Shown here in pieces: positions 25,225 through 35,113 of a DNA stretch of 64,000 nucleotides. The notes beneath the pieces are model-generated. The model was not told the origin of the DNA. It did no database searches and worked only from the letters and a program-made list of their open reading frames with translations. The position numbers and the translations under genes are program-made. Origin of the DNA: Pontibacter sp. G13. GTDB taxonomy: Bacteria; Bacteroidota; Bacteroidia; J057. Numbering within the stretch: the first letter of the stretch is position 1; every line of letters begins with the position of its first letter. The DNA is taken from the NCBI RefSeq assembly GCF_031851795.1, contig NZ_CP134696.1, positions 1,359,576 to 1,423,575 of the forward strand. The letters are read 5' to 3'.

Positions 25225-26305
25225 CCAATCTGGAACTGATCCAACCCGAAGATTCCTCCACGGTCCAGAATCCGTACTTCGCAACCGCAGGGAGTGTAGG
25301 AGAGATCAAATGTCCATCCCAAATTCGGACGGAGACCGAATGCCAGTCCGCCTCAGGCCCGGGCTGATCCGATGAACAGTAGTGCAGGAAAGCACGCGCT
25401 CCCGCTAATTGGCCTGTGTAAGGAAGGAGGATCTGTCGTGGGGAAATTCGAGGCAGGCCAATCTCGGGCCATGCTCCCAGTCGCTCGATGAATTGCGTGA
25501 TGGTCCGATCTTGGCGGGCGGGAACATGCCCATGTTTCCAGTCCGGGACGATTGCCAAATGACTCTGGGGAATCTTCAAAGCCGTGTCTCGAAGCCCTTT
25601 GAAATGAAAAGCCAAATCCCGGGCACCTGATCTGATCAAGAGGGGGAATTGAGTACTCGCCAATCTGGTGATGGGTTCATAATGGGCATTCCAAGCGCTA
25701 CGGGCAGCTTCATTCATCTTGCTGAAACCCGACGACCACATACTGGACTCCATCAAGCCTCCGGCTCCATACGCCGAAGCTCCCACCCGAAATCGCTGAT
25801 CAAATCCCGAAACCAGCAATCCTAGATACCCGCCCCAGCTCACGCCCATCCAAGCCGTCCGATCTGCGTCCACCTCCGGATGACTCAACATCCAACTATG
25901 GGCCATCATGGCCATTCCTGTAGCCATGTAAGGCCAATCGGCATAGCCGTGATGATCCCCGATCCGGAATTTATGGGCCTCGGAATCTGGGGGAATTCCA
26001 TTGGGAAGGGGATTGCCATGAAGCGATTTTCCACGCAAATCCATAGTTAGGGCGGCCCATCCTCGGTCGACCCATTCCTGTCCCCAATCCGGAAATGCCT
26101 GCCCTCCTCCGCCATGTAGGAGCAGAATCGCCGGAAAGGGACCCACTCCCTGAGGCACCTGCCAGTAGGCTTGGCAATCGAAGGTGTTGTCCCCGTTTGT
26201 CCAAGTCAAGGTAAGCATATCACGCCCCTCCCCTGCTTCCGACAGCTTGGCAGCAGGCACATTCCACCAGTCGGGATGGGGCCAGGGGAAAGCGTATTCA
26301 GGCAT
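25205..26305 (-). CDS. Alpha/beta-hydrolase (acetyl-xylan-esterase/dienelactone-hydrolase-like)
   Basis: A 366-residue alpha/beta hydrolase without signal peptide. Visible: oxyanion-hole region AILLLHGGGG, nucleophile elbow GVSWGGYLG (Ser of G-x-S-x-G), FPLLIRSGARDLAFH in the acid region, and VPDWKHGHVP with the likely catalytic His. The C-terminal ~80 residues form an additional beta domain. It starts 20 bp after the SASA-like gene ends, so it is probably the second gene of that operon and may act on acylated sugars. Substrate is inference. Confidence 0.75.
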   Translation of the reverse strand: MPEYAFPWPHPDWWNVPAAKLSEAGEGRDMLTLTWTNGDNTFDCQAYWQVPQGVGPFPAILLLHGGGGQAFPDWGQEWVDRGWAALTMDLRGKSLHGNPLPNGIPPDSEAHKFRIGDHHGYADWPYMATGMAMMAHSWMLSHPEVDADRTAWMGVSWGGYLGLLVSGFDQRFRVGASAYGAGGLMESSMWSSGFSKMNEAARSAWNAHYEPITRLASTQFPLLIRSGARDLAFHFKGLRDTALKIPQSHLAIVPDWKHGHVPARQDRTITQFIERLGAWPEIGLPRISPRQILLPYTGQLAGARAFLHYCSSDQPGPEADWHSVSVRIWDGHLISPTLPAVAKYGFWTVEESSGWISSRLATIPIS

Positions 26306-26325
26306 ATCTTATCATGAGCATTCAC

Positions 26326-28467
26326 CTACTCCATGATGACTTCATCGATCATGATGACCGGATCGACATCTTCCGGTAAAGGTTCCGCATAGCCCGTGGT
26401 ATTGAGCTTGAGAAACAACATCCGCTCGCCTTCCAGTGGCACCTTGAAAGAGACTACCTGCCGGATGACATCGGCTTCGAGCGCAGGGCAATCCAAGGTC
26501 GCGATCTGCTTGAATTTGGTGCCGTTTTTGGAGCTGTAGAGGGTAATCTGTTTGGGGGGAACCATTCCATGACGTCGATCGAGCAAGAATCGGACGACCA
26601 CTTCATCGAGTTGTCTTCTGCGGTTCAGGTCCCAGACAAATTCCAGCTCTTCGTCGCCGTATCCCACCCATTGAGGCTGATCGAAAATGGGTTTTCCCAG
26701 CAACCCATCTGTCAATGAATGTTTTCCTCCTCCGGCGAATGAGGGATGTGGCCGACTTCCGCGACGCATCACGGCACCGAATCCAAGGTGTTCCATGGTC
26801 TCTAGGTGAAGGATGGCTTCGGAAAGCACTTCTCTTTCCTCCACGCGGATCTGGAGATCCATCGGACTATTGACGGAAAACGGGGCCTCATACTCGTCTG
26901 ATTGCTGGTCGGGCTGATTGCCATCCAGCGTATATCTCATGATATGCGGGGATTCGGCGGGATATCGGAGGGCGACCTTGTACTGTTTTTTCAGGGGATC
27001 AAATGTGATCGTTGCTTTGGGAATGGCGAAGAACAGCGGACGATCATCCGTGCGAAATGGGGCTGCCGGAAATCCATCTACCGAGAACAGAGAGGCATCT
27101 GGGAAATTGGAGAATGCATAGCGTACATGATAGGGTTCCTCCACCTCTGGATGCCAGACACGCACAGCGGTCCCTTCTGCCCTCGCCCGGGCCTTGAAAT
27201 AAGGCCCTTCCTTGGACGCCACTTCAAAGCTCCGCAATTCCTCTCCCGCCAGCATCAGCTCAGATCCCACATGATCGAAATCCAGCATCAAGGTCTGGCC
27301 TTGTCGCTGAATGCTTTTCAAAACTGGCCCTCCCTGATCCTGAACAGATTTTCCATAGGTGCGCTTCAGGGCCAAGCTTGCCAATCGGGTACCCATCGTC
27401 TGGGACTTTTGGGCGGGTGAAAAATCTGCGCCCATATCCAATGCCACGACCATTCCTGTACCGGGGAGATTGAGCGCCTCCACTTGGCTTTCACGGATTC
27501 CCGCAGCCAAAAAGGGCATATCCAAATGCGTGGGAGGTAATTGCACCCAGTAGAAGGGAAAGTTTTGGTACCAATGAATCCGCCAGTCTCTCACAAGCGT
27601 GATCAGGGATTTACGGTATCGCATGGGATCACGCACAAAGGATTCGCCGTGATACCAAATGGCACCTCTCACCCCAAACGGAATCAGGGGTGAGATCAAT
27701 CCATTGAATACCGTACTGGGATGCTCTTTGCGGACGGGGTCCATCAGGCTGGGATTCTTGCGGTATTCTCGGCTTTCAGCCTGATAAGCTTCTACTTCGG
27801 GTGCAAATGCAGGATTGCCCTGAAGGCCTTCCATGCTGATCCAAGCGTATATCGGGGTCTGGTCATAATCAATCTGGAGGATGCCGACAGGTACATCGAG
27901 TTCTTCTCGTATGGATTGCGCGAAGGCATAGGCAACCGCACTCATATCTTGCATTCGAGGGCCTGCTGCCGGCCACCAGCGACCCTTTTGGTCGGATCGG
28001 GCCAATTCGGACAATTCCTTTTCGGGGCGATATACCCGAATCAATCGGTCCTGGGCACTTCGGGAAGTACTGGCTTTTACCTCTCCCAGAGATTCGGCCA
28101 CATAGCGTTCACCCGCGACGATCCAGACTTCGCCGATGTACACATCCGACAAGGTCAGGGTATCTGCATCGATGACTTGAATTTGATAAGGACCGCCTGC
28201 CTCGGGGGTTTCCAGCTGGAGTCTCCACTCGCCCTTACTGTCTGCATGCACATCGATCTGGGCCCCATCCCACGAGGTAAGTACTCGGATACGCTCTCCG
28301 GGAGTAGCCCAACCCCAAAAATCACAGTTTGCCTGTTGTTGCAAAACCATGTGATCGGAAAATACAGCGGGAAGTTTCACGGCGGCTTGTGTTGGGAGGA
28401 TCCCCACTCCCCACATCCAAAGCCCCAACAAGAATGGGAATTTGGCAAATGACAAAGATACCTTCAT
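26326..28467 (-). CDS. Sialate O-acetylesterase-like protein, catalytic residues apparently lost
   Basis: A 713-residue exported protein (signal MKVSLSFAKFPFLLGLWMWG...TQA; start at 28467 chosen for it). The SASA-family frame is clear: LPAVFSDHMVLQQQANCDFWGWATPGE, IGEVWIVAGERYV, VRGAIWYHGES, VRDWRIHWYQNFPFYWVQL. However, the GQSNM nucleophile motif reads G-E-R-Y-V (Arg121 for Ser) and the D-x-HP motif reads DFSP (Ser350 for His), so esterase activity is unlikely. About 510-560 is chitobiase-C-like (TLDGNQPD), and 590-713 is F5/8-type-C-like, both potentially carbohydrate-binding. It is operonic with the downstream hydrolase. Confidence 0.8.
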   Translation of the reverse strand: MKVSLSFAKFPFLLGLWMWGVGILPTQAAVKLPAVFSDHMVLQQQANCDFWGWATPGERIRVLTSWDGAQIDVHADSKGEWRLQLETPEAGGPYQIQVIDADTLTLSDVYIGEVWIVAGERYVAESLGEVKASTSRSAQDRLIRVYRPEKELSELARSDQKGRWWPAAGPRMQDMSAVAYAFAQSIREELDVPVGILQIDYDQTPIYAWISMEGLQGNPAFAPEVEAYQAESREYRKNPSLMDPVRKEHPSTVFNGLISPLIPFGVRGAIWYHGESFVRDPMRYRKSLITLVRDWRIHWYQNFPFYWVQLPPTHLDMPFLAAGIRESQVEALNLPGTGMVVALDMGADFSPAQKSQTMGTRLASLALKRTYGKSVQDQGGPVLKSIQRQGQTLMLDFDHVGSELMLAGEELRSFEVASKEGPYFKARARAEGTAVRVWHPEVEEPYHVRYAFSNFPDASLFSVDGFPAAPFRTDDRPLFFAIPKATITFDPLKKQYKVALRYPAESPHIMRYTLDGNQPDQQSDEYEAPFSVNSPMDLQIRVEEREVLSEAILHLETMEHLGFGAVMRRGSRPHPSFAGGGKHSLTDGLLGKPIFDQPQWVGYGDEELEFVWDLNRRRQLDEVVVRFLLDRRHGMVPPKQITLYSSKNGTKFKQIATLDCPALEADVIRQVVSFKVPLEGERMLFLKLNTTGYAEPLPEDVDPVIMIDEVIME

Positions 28468-28675
28468 CTGGAAATTACATCGAACCATTGAGGGAAGAAC
28501 AAATGATGGAGCGCAATATGAGCAGGCGAAACCAGACGGAGGGGGTAGCACATGGGATTCGGCAGTCCAAATAACAGGCTAACATCAAGGTCGGTCTTGG
28601 TCCTCTCACTTACTTTTTTCATCGGATTCGTCCATACCCGAACCCCTAAATTCAGCAGGAACAGAGGGAAAGTTA

Positions 28676-31600
28676 CTAAGAAATCGGAGAATTACGCGGC
28701 TGATTCCGTGATTCAAGACGGCTTGAATCACTTGGAGAAATCATGGGCAATTCCTGTTCCAAGTACACCAAAGGCACGCGGATCGTCACCTTGGTCCCTT
28801 GTGGGTTGCCTTGATCATTCTGGAGATCTTCGATAACCAACCGCTGTCCGTTGGGGTCAGGCTGGATTTGATCGAGTCGTTCTTGTGTGACAATCAGGGC
28901 AGTAGATTTGCGCTGCTGATCTTGCTGGCTTTTGAGTAGCTTCGCTGCCTTTCGGCCGATTCCATTATCGGTCACCGTGCACTGCAATTGTCCATCTTTC
29001 GAAGTAAACTGTACAAGAATTTTCCCCTCCCAAGTCGCATTGGCGATCCCATGGATGATGGCATTTTCCACAAAGGGCTGAATGATCATGGGAGGAATCT
29101 GAACTTCTTCAGGATCGAGTTCGTCCTCCACGTCGATTTCATAGGTAAATGACTCCCCACGGCTAAATCGTTCTAGCGTCAAGTACAATTCCAACGTCTG
29201 TAACTCAGATTCCAGAGGGATCAAAGGCTCTCGTGAGTTTTCGAGGACCAATCGCATCAACCGGGAGAACTTGGCCAAATAGGAACGCGCACTTTTGGTA
29301 TCCTGCATCGTGATGAGATACTGGATAGAATTCAGTGCATGGAAGATAAAATGCGGATTCATTTGAAGCCTCAAGGCCTTTTGTTCCCACTCGATCAAGC
29401 CTTTTTCCATTTCGAGGCGCTCTTGTGCAGTCCGTGCCTTCTCCCGTACCTGATTCAATCGGAACTGGACAAATGCCCACACCAGCAATCCAACGGCCAA
29501 GGCACACAAGGTCCAAAACCACCAAGTCTGCCAATAGGGGTTGCGGATCACAAACTCCGCCGTGATGGGCATATCATTCCAAACCCCATCGGCATTGCTG
29601 GAACGCACCTGAAAGGTATAGGTACCGGGTCCCAAATTAGAATAGGTGGCAGAACGGCGATCTGTTGGGGGAGACCAGTCTGGCTCAGAGCCGACGAGTT
29701 GCCACTGATATTTTACCTCCTCGGGCTGTCCATGATGGACCCCGATGAAATCAAAGCTGAGGTGATTCTGATCATGAGGGAGCTCCAATCCGGGGGCCAG
29801 TCGATTCCAGGGGAGGACCCAGCGTCCATAGTTTGTCTGGGCCAATGGTTCATAGAATAAGCTGATTCCCGTCATACTGAGGAGCGGAGCATGGGGGTCC
29901 TTGGTAGCAGCTTGGGCCTGATACTTGGTCAATCCCTGAATGGTCCCAAACCACAGATCGCCATTTCGGTCCAAGAGCGAAGCTTTACGGCAGGTTTCGA
30001 TTCCGACAAACCCATCGGACTGGTTGTAGTGATTGACCTCGATGATTTGCCCGAGTTCATCCAACGTTGCACGATCCACGCCTTGTTCGCTCCCAATCCA
30101 AAGCTCGCCCCGCTCGTCAAATTCCATGAGGTACACATTGAGCGAAGTGAGGGGCCGTTCGTTGAGCTGCACCTTCCAGTCTGAGGGATCATCATAGAGA
30201 TTGAGATGGGCAACCCCATTGGCACCGATTCCCATCCACAATTGCCCACGGGGACTCTCCGCCAGCGCCCGTACGTCTCTAGCACCCCGAATCTGATCGA
30301 TCGGAACGTGGCGATGTTCCACTGCTCCATTGGCCAGCGGAATGACACACCCAATCCCACGGCCATGTGTGGCATACCAAATGCGACCGAGTTGATCTTG
30401 ATGGAGGTCATTGATCCGATCATACAACAAGCCATTGTTGAGGCGATGCCATTTGGTAGTCCAATTGAGCCCTGTGGAATCCACTCGGGGAATCATCTGG
30501 GTAATCCCGCCCCCTGCCGTAGCCACCCAAATCTCTCCATTGGGTCGCTGGATCATATCGCGAATCCAATTCCCACTCAAGCCGTCGGAGATGAGGAATT
30601 GCCGCCACAAGGTGTCCGATTTCATCCAAAGACCTGCTCCTTCAGTGCCCACCCACAAGCGGTCCTCACGGTCTGCAAAGAGGGCTTTGACCTTGGTCCG
30701 TGCCAATGACTCCGGAAGATCAATGTCCATGAATGCCGCCCCGTCAAACCTGGCGATTCCACGAGCCAACCCAATCCAGTAAGTACATTCCGCATCTTCG
30801 GTTACGGCATAGGCATATCCGCCCGAAATACCTTGGGATCGACCCCAATGCTGAAATTGCTGACCGGCATATTTGCTTAGTCCTCCTCCAGAAGTTCCCA
30901 TCCAGATATTTCCCACCTGATCCTCCAATAGTCGGTGCACGTGATTGCTCGGCAGACCAGCGGATTGATCCAGCGAGATCAAGCTGCTGTCCCGAGGGCT
31001 CCACTGATAAGCGCCGACATCCTGTGTGGCGAGCCAACAATTGCCGGCATCGTCAAACATCAGATCAAAAATCAAGCTGCGATCCAATTGTGGCTGAGGA
31101 ATGGGCCTATCCAGCTTTTGTCCGTCCCATCGGAAAACGCCTGCACCATACGTGCCGATCCAAACTGTGCTGTCAGGGGCTGCCTTGAGAGTGGTCACAT
31201 GCTTATTCCGGAAGCCTCGACTAGGAAGGGCCGTGGCTGAATCATGTTGGGTGGACCATGCAAGCCACCCTTTTTGATGGCCGATCAGCAAGGTATGCGC
31301 ATCAAGAGGGAGGAATGTCTCTGCCCGTACCGCCAATGCTGGATGGGTTCGGTACGCGAGAATGAGCGAATCCCCCAAGAGGTAGCCGACCCCTTCCTGC
31401 CCTGCCACCCAGATTCGGCCAGTATGATCTTCTCCGAAAGCATGAAAGGTCGCGGGTATACTATCGGGAATGGCAATCGAAGCAAATCGTTGCCCGTCGT
31501 ATCGACTGATTCCACGCTCGGTACCGATCCAGATATCCCCGGTTGAGGCTTCCATCAAGCACCGCACATAGGGATTGGGCAGCCCATCCTGAATGGTGAA

Positions 31601-31810
31601 ATTTTGGAATTTGATCCCGTCGAACTTACTCAAACCGCCTCCTTGCGTGCCCAGCCACAGGAATCCGCGGCGATCCTCGATCATGGCAAATACTTGGGAC
31701 TGGGCCAATCCTTCACTGACCGAATAGTTTTGAAATTCATACTGCTGTCCCTTTGCCACATGCATGGAAAAGCCAAGGATCATCAAACAGTATAAGCGGA
31801 TTCGGAGCAT
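28676..31810 (-). CDS. Reg_prop/Y_Y_Y sensor histidine kinase (LytS type)
   Basis: A 1044-residue membrane sensor. Signal peptide 1-21; two-component-propeller repeats about 25-680 (EDRRGFLWLGTQGGGLSKFDG, STGDIWIGTERGISRYDG, RPNGEIWVATAGGGI and others); Y_Y_Y domain about 690-755; one membrane span about 760-780 (FWTLCALAVGLLVWAF); a short coiled coil; then a His_kinase domain with LQMNPHFIFHALNSIQYL (phospho-acceptor His) and VENAIIHG plus DNGIGRKA for ATP binding. Normally paired with a LytTR response regulator, but none is adjacent. Divergent from the TonB-dependent receptor, which is the most plausible local target. Confidence 0.9.
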   Translation of the reverse strand: MLRIRLYCLMILGFSMHVAKGQQYEFQNYSVSEGLAQSQVFAMIEDRRGFLWLGTQGGGLSKFDGIKFQNFTIQDGLPNPYVRCLMEASTGDIWIGTERGISRYDGQRFASIAIPDSIPATFHAFGEDHTGRIWVAGQEGVGYLLGDSLILAYRTHPALAVRAETFLPLDAHTLLIGHQKGWLAWSTQHDSATALPSRGFRNKHVTTLKAAPDSTVWIGTYGAGVFRWDGQKLDRPIPQPQLDRSLIFDLMFDDAGNCWLATQDVGAYQWSPRDSSLISLDQSAGLPSNHVHRLLEDQVGNIWMGTSGGGLSKYAGQQFQHWGRSQGISGGYAYAVTEDAECTYWIGLARGIARFDGAAFMDIDLPESLARTKVKALFADREDRLWVGTEGAGLWMKSDTLWRQFLISDGLSGNWIRDMIQRPNGEIWVATAGGGITQMIPRVDSTGLNWTTKWHRLNNGLLYDRINDLHQDQLGRIWYATHGRGIGCVIPLANGAVEHRHVPIDQIRGARDVRALAESPRGQLWMGIGANGVAHLNLYDDPSDWKVQLNERPLTSLNVYLMEFDERGELWIGSEQGVDRATLDELGQIIEVNHYNQSDGFVGIETCRKASLLDRNGDLWFGTIQGLTKYQAQAATKDPHAPLLSMTGISLFYEPLAQTNYGRWVLPWNRLAPGLELPHDQNHLSFDFIGVHHGQPEEVKYQWQLVGSEPDWSPPTDRRSATYSNLGPGTYTFQVRSSNADGVWNDMPITAEFVIRNPYWQTWWFWTLCALAVGLLVWAFVQFRLNQVREKARTAQERLEMEKGLIEWEQKALRLQMNPHFIFHALNSIQYLITMQDTKSARSYLAKFSRLMRLVLENSREPLIPLESELQTLELYLTLERFSRGESFTYEIDVEDELDPEEVQIPPMIIQPFVENAIIHGIANATWEGKILVQFTSKDGQLQCTVTDNGIGRKAAKLLKSQQDQQRKSTALIVTQERLDQIQPDPNGQRLVIEDLQNDQGNPQGTKVTIRVPLVYLEQELPMISPSDSSRLESRNQPRNSPIS

Positions 31811-32067
31811 GTCAGTTGAGATATGGACCTATCGGTCAAGGGCATCAAAAAGCAAAGGCGGCGAAACCTTGGGATAGGGAAGGAAATGGAGTCATTTCAG
31901 CACATTAAAATTAGCATAAATTGCTGGCTTCTGGAATCAACTGACGAAAATCACATCGCTCGAAAATCCTTTCAACTCATTCCTCCACATTTTTTCAGCA
32001 CTTTTGTCCGGTTGTTTCCCGATCCGGAAATGGCAACCTTTGCCCAATATTTTTCAACTCATTCCCC

Positions 32068-34413
32068 ATGCGCATCTGGACGCTGTTGTTGACCTTGGGA
32101 TGGACCGCGCTGGCTCTCCCCTCATTCTCCCAAACCCTCACCGGAACCCTTCGCGGAAAGGTATTGAATGGCCATGAACAAGCGCCTATTGAGGGCGTTT
32201 CCCTGCAATTGGCCCCAAACGGACTCGAACTGGAAAGTGATTCTGTCGGAAAATTTGTCTTCCATGACCTTCCTGTTGGGAGATATGACCTGTCCATTTC
32301 ACATCCTCAATTTCAGACCGTCCTCGAATCTCAGATCTGGGTGGGTTCTTCGCGGGATGCACTGGTGGAAATTGAATTAACCCCCAGATGGACCGAGTTG
32401 GAAGAAGTGGTCATCCCATCCAGAACCAAAGGAGAACCCCGAAATCCATTGGGACTGATCAGCACACTGACCTTCGAAGTCGAGGAAACCCGCAAGTTTG
32501 CAGGAGGGTTGGATGACCCAGCGAGGGTAGCGGCCAACTTCCCAGGCATATCCGCCAACCCCTTCATCTCGGACAATATGATCTCCATTCGCGGCAATTC
32601 GCCCAGAGGCATGCAGTATAGAGTGGAAGGCGTGGATATCCCCAACCCCAACCATTTTGCACGGATCGGCTCTAGCGGAGGTAGTTTCACGATATTTAGC
32701 AATCAAGTCCTGGACAATTCCGACTTTTTCATCGGCGCATTTCCTGCGGGCTATGGAAATGCAACAGCCGGAGTGTTCGACATTCGGTTTCGCAACGGAA
32801 ATAGCGATCATCACGAATTCACCCTTCAAGCGGGAGTCCTCGGCGTGGATCTCGCAGCCGAAGGTCCCTTGAAGCAAGGTGGCAATTCATCCTTCTTGGT
32901 CAATTATCGTTTTGCGACCCTGAATCTGGCTGCGTGGTTTATCCGCTTTCTTTCCGTACCGACTTATCAGGACCTTTCCTTCAAACTGCACTTACCGACC
33001 CAGCGTGCTGGAACCTTCGACGTATTCGGGATGGGGGGACTCAGCCAACGCCCCAAACCCGCGGAGACAGATTCCACACTTTGGGAATACGATCTCGACC
33101 GGTTCGAGAATCTCTTGGCTTCGGACATGGGCGTCCTCGGCCTGAAGCATACACTCCCGATTGGTAACAAGACCCTCTGGAAAACTAGTTTGGCGGGCAC
33201 ATTCAGCCAATTGGTGGATCGCAAGACATATCTAGAGGACGATTTCACCTTCCGCACTCGCGCGAATTATCAATACCGGCGAACCCCATTTAGTGTCCAT
33301 ACCGCCTTGAAACATACCTTTTCCCCTCGACACACCCACGAGACAGGCGCCACTTGGACCTATACGCATCACGACTTTTCAGCTACAGACTTTGACTATG
33401 TAGATTCGGTTCAGTTCACCTTGGCAGATGAAGCGGGAACCACTCGAGTCTTTCAGGCGTATTCGCAGTCCCAATTCAGATTGGCGAATGCATGGACCTG
33501 GAATGTCGGCCTCCACATGCTTCATTTCCAGATGACTGGACAGACGAGCTGGGAACCCCGGACTGCACTCAGATGGCAATTGACGCCCAAGCACAGAATC
33601 ATGTTTGGATATGGCCTCCACAGTCAAATCGAGCATTGGGGCACCTATATGACTCGGATCGAATCAGAAGGAGGTCAAGTCGAATATCCCAATCGCGATC
33701 TCCCACTCATGCGGGCGCACCATGCGGTTGTAGGCTATCAAGGCACGTATGGACCATTCCTCAGATTGCGCGCAGAAGTCTACTTCCAATCCCTGTTTGA
33801 CGTGCCAGTAGAAGTAGACGGAACGTACAGTGTGTTGAACCTAGACGAGCTCAATCAGCTCAGAATCCTTGAAACTGGCGGAACGGGCCAAAATCAAGGG
33901 ATTGACCTGGGGATCTCCAGATTCAAGCCTGATGACTGGTATTTTGTCCTCAACGGAAGCGTATTTGAATCCACCTATACAGATGCGGAAGGAAACCGTC
34001 ACCGCACAGCTTACGATCTGGGGCACAAGGTCAATCTCCTCTTGGGCAGGGAGAAAGTAGTCGGCAAGAAAAAAGGGGGCAATCACCGCTTGGGCCTCAA
34101 TGGCACCCTGACCTGGATGGGGGGGCAGCCTTACACCCCGATCGACTTGACGGCTTCTGCCGCAGCGAGGCAAACGGTCTATGATGAACGCTTTCCTTAC
34201 TCGATGACCGAACAGGACATGTGGATCTTCGATTTCACGTTGACATTGGTCAGAAATCATCCCAAATATACCGGGAAGTGGGCCTTCCAGATCAAGAACC
34301 TATTCCAGAATGCCGCTCCAGAGTACCGGGAGTACGACCGATTGTCCGGCGAGGAAGTGCTGCTCAAGGGTGCTTCGGTCCTTCCTGTCATGAGTTATCA
34401 AGTGGATTTCTAG
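32068..34413 (+). CDS. TonB-dependent receptor with carboxypeptidase-regulatory domain
   Basis: A 781-residue outer-membrane protein. Signal peptide 1-21 (ending SFSQ); carboxypeptidase-D-regulatory-like domain about 25-110 (TLRGKVLNGHEQAPIEGVSL; GKFVFHDLPVGRYDLSISH); plug about 130-235 (AANFPGISANPFISDNMISIRG; GMQYRVEGVDIPNPNH; AFPAGYGNATAGVFDI); then a beta-barrel to the aromatic C-terminus VMSYQVDF. No SusD-like partner follows, so it is not a classic Sus pair; the substrate is unknown. The 257-bp divergent region with the sensor kinase holds only a weak AACCTTTG box at about 32034. Confidence 0.9.
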   Translation: MRIWTLLLTLGWTALALPSFSQTLTGTLRGKVLNGHEQAPIEGVSLQLAPNGLELESDSVGKFVFHDLPVGRYDLSISHPQFQTVLESQIWVGSSRDALVEIELTPRWTELEEVVIPSRTKGEPRNPLGLISTLTFEVEETRKFAGGLDDPARVAANFPGISANPFISDNMISIRGNSPRGMQYRVEGVDIPNPNHFARIGSSGGSFTIFSNQVLDNSDFFIGAFPAGYGNATAGVFDIRFRNGNSDHHEFTLQAGVLGVDLAAEGPLKQGGNSSFLVNYRFATLNLAAWFIRFLSVPTYQDLSFKLHLPTQRAGTFDVFGMGGLSQRPKPAETDSTLWEYDLDRFENLLASDMGVLGLKHTLPIGNKTLWKTSLAGTFSQLVDRKTYLEDDFTFRTRANYQYRRTPFSVHTALKHTFSPRHTHETGATWTYTHHDFSATDFDYVDSVQFTLADEAGTTRVFQAYSQSQFRLANAWTWNVGLHMLHFQMTGQTSWEPRTALRWQLTPKHRIMFGYGLHSQIEHWGTYMTRIESEGGQVEYPNRDLPLMRAHHAVVGYQGTYGPFLRLRAEVYFQSLFDVPVEVDGTYSVLNLDELNQLRILETGGTGQNQGIDLGISRFKPDDWYFVLNGSVFESTYTDAEGNRHRTAYDLGHKVNLLLGREKVVGKKKGGNHRLGLNGTLTWMGGQPYTPIDLTASAAARQTVYDERFPYSMTEQDMWIFDFTLTLVRNHPKYTGKWAFQIKNLFQNAAPEYREYDRLSGEEVLLKGASVLPVMSYQVDF

Positions 34414-34458
34414 GAATAAACAGGTGTTAGGCTCGTTAAGAAAAAATCCAATTTCCCA

Positions 34459-34490
34459 AAAACACCATTGAACAAATGGTGTTTTTTGTT
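34459..34490 (+). terminator. Terminator of the TonB-receptor gene
   Basis: AAAACACCATT-GAACA-AATGGTGTTTT followed by TTG, an 11-bp perfect stem 45 bp after the stop. Confidence 0.85.
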
Positions 34491-34728
34491 TAACTATTGA
34501 CTTATATTCACATTGACTACAGGCATTACCGCAAGCTTGACCTTTGACTAGAATTGTTATTTCAAAAATTGGTTACACATTTCCCCAAAAGGTAACTAGT
34601 TCCAAGAATGGGACGCTTCAAAGGAGATTAATTGTAGAAGTACTTATATTATTATAGCGCCTGCTTTTTGAGGCTTGAACATTTCACCCAACCAGCAAAA
34701 ACTGCTATTCTTTGGACCTTACATGACA

Positions 34729-34757
34729 TTTGGTCAGCTATTGCTTGCCTATTTTTG
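34729..34757 (+). promoter_or_regulatory. Promoter of a possible small RNA
   Basis: TTTG (34729-34732), 17-bp spacer, TATTTTTG (34750-34757), a full match to the Bacteroidota TAnnTTTG -7 element. It lies in a 700-bp AT-rich gap (34414-35113) and is followed within 160 bp by a strong terminator. Confidence 0.5.
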
Positions 34758-34763
34758 TTAGGT

Positions 34764-34911
34764 ATTCTGGAATAAAACGCAACAAAGTTCGTTTGCCTCT
34801 GCTTTCTTCCAGATTCGAAAGATCGCGAGGCTTACAATTTTGGGGTATTAGGTAGAGGAACGCTTTTCCCTGTGATGCGAAGCTGGCATTGATGCCGCTT
34901 CGCATGTTTTT
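34764..34911 (+). ncRNA. Candidate small RNA (about 148 nt)
   Basis: Defined by the promoter at 34729-34757 and the terminator hairpin at 34875-34905 with its T-run. No convincing open frame lies inside. I do not recognise the sequence as a known RNA family. The evidence is structural only. Confidence 0.35.
34875..34911 (+). terminator. Strong intrinsic terminator in gene-free gap
   Basis: ATGCGAAGC-T-GGCAT..ATGCC-GCTTCGCAT, a 9-bp outer and 4-5-bp inner stem with a one-base bulge, followed by GTTTTTC. It is not positioned to end any annotated gene. The rest of the gap up to the AraC gene shows nothing else. Confidence 0.7.
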
Positions 34912-35113
34912 CATGACCGAGTCCTTCCCAAAGATGCATGCATACTATTTGGATCTTACATCTACTCGACTTTGACCCATGAAGCTTCACAAATCCCCGA
35001 TAGAGTTGAACTATCTGATCGTTTGATCATCAAAATATCCCATATACGTATACAACAGTCAGATACTCCATCGAGTATTGTTGAGGAAGTTTGATAAGAC
35101 AAGGAGGTTTGCC

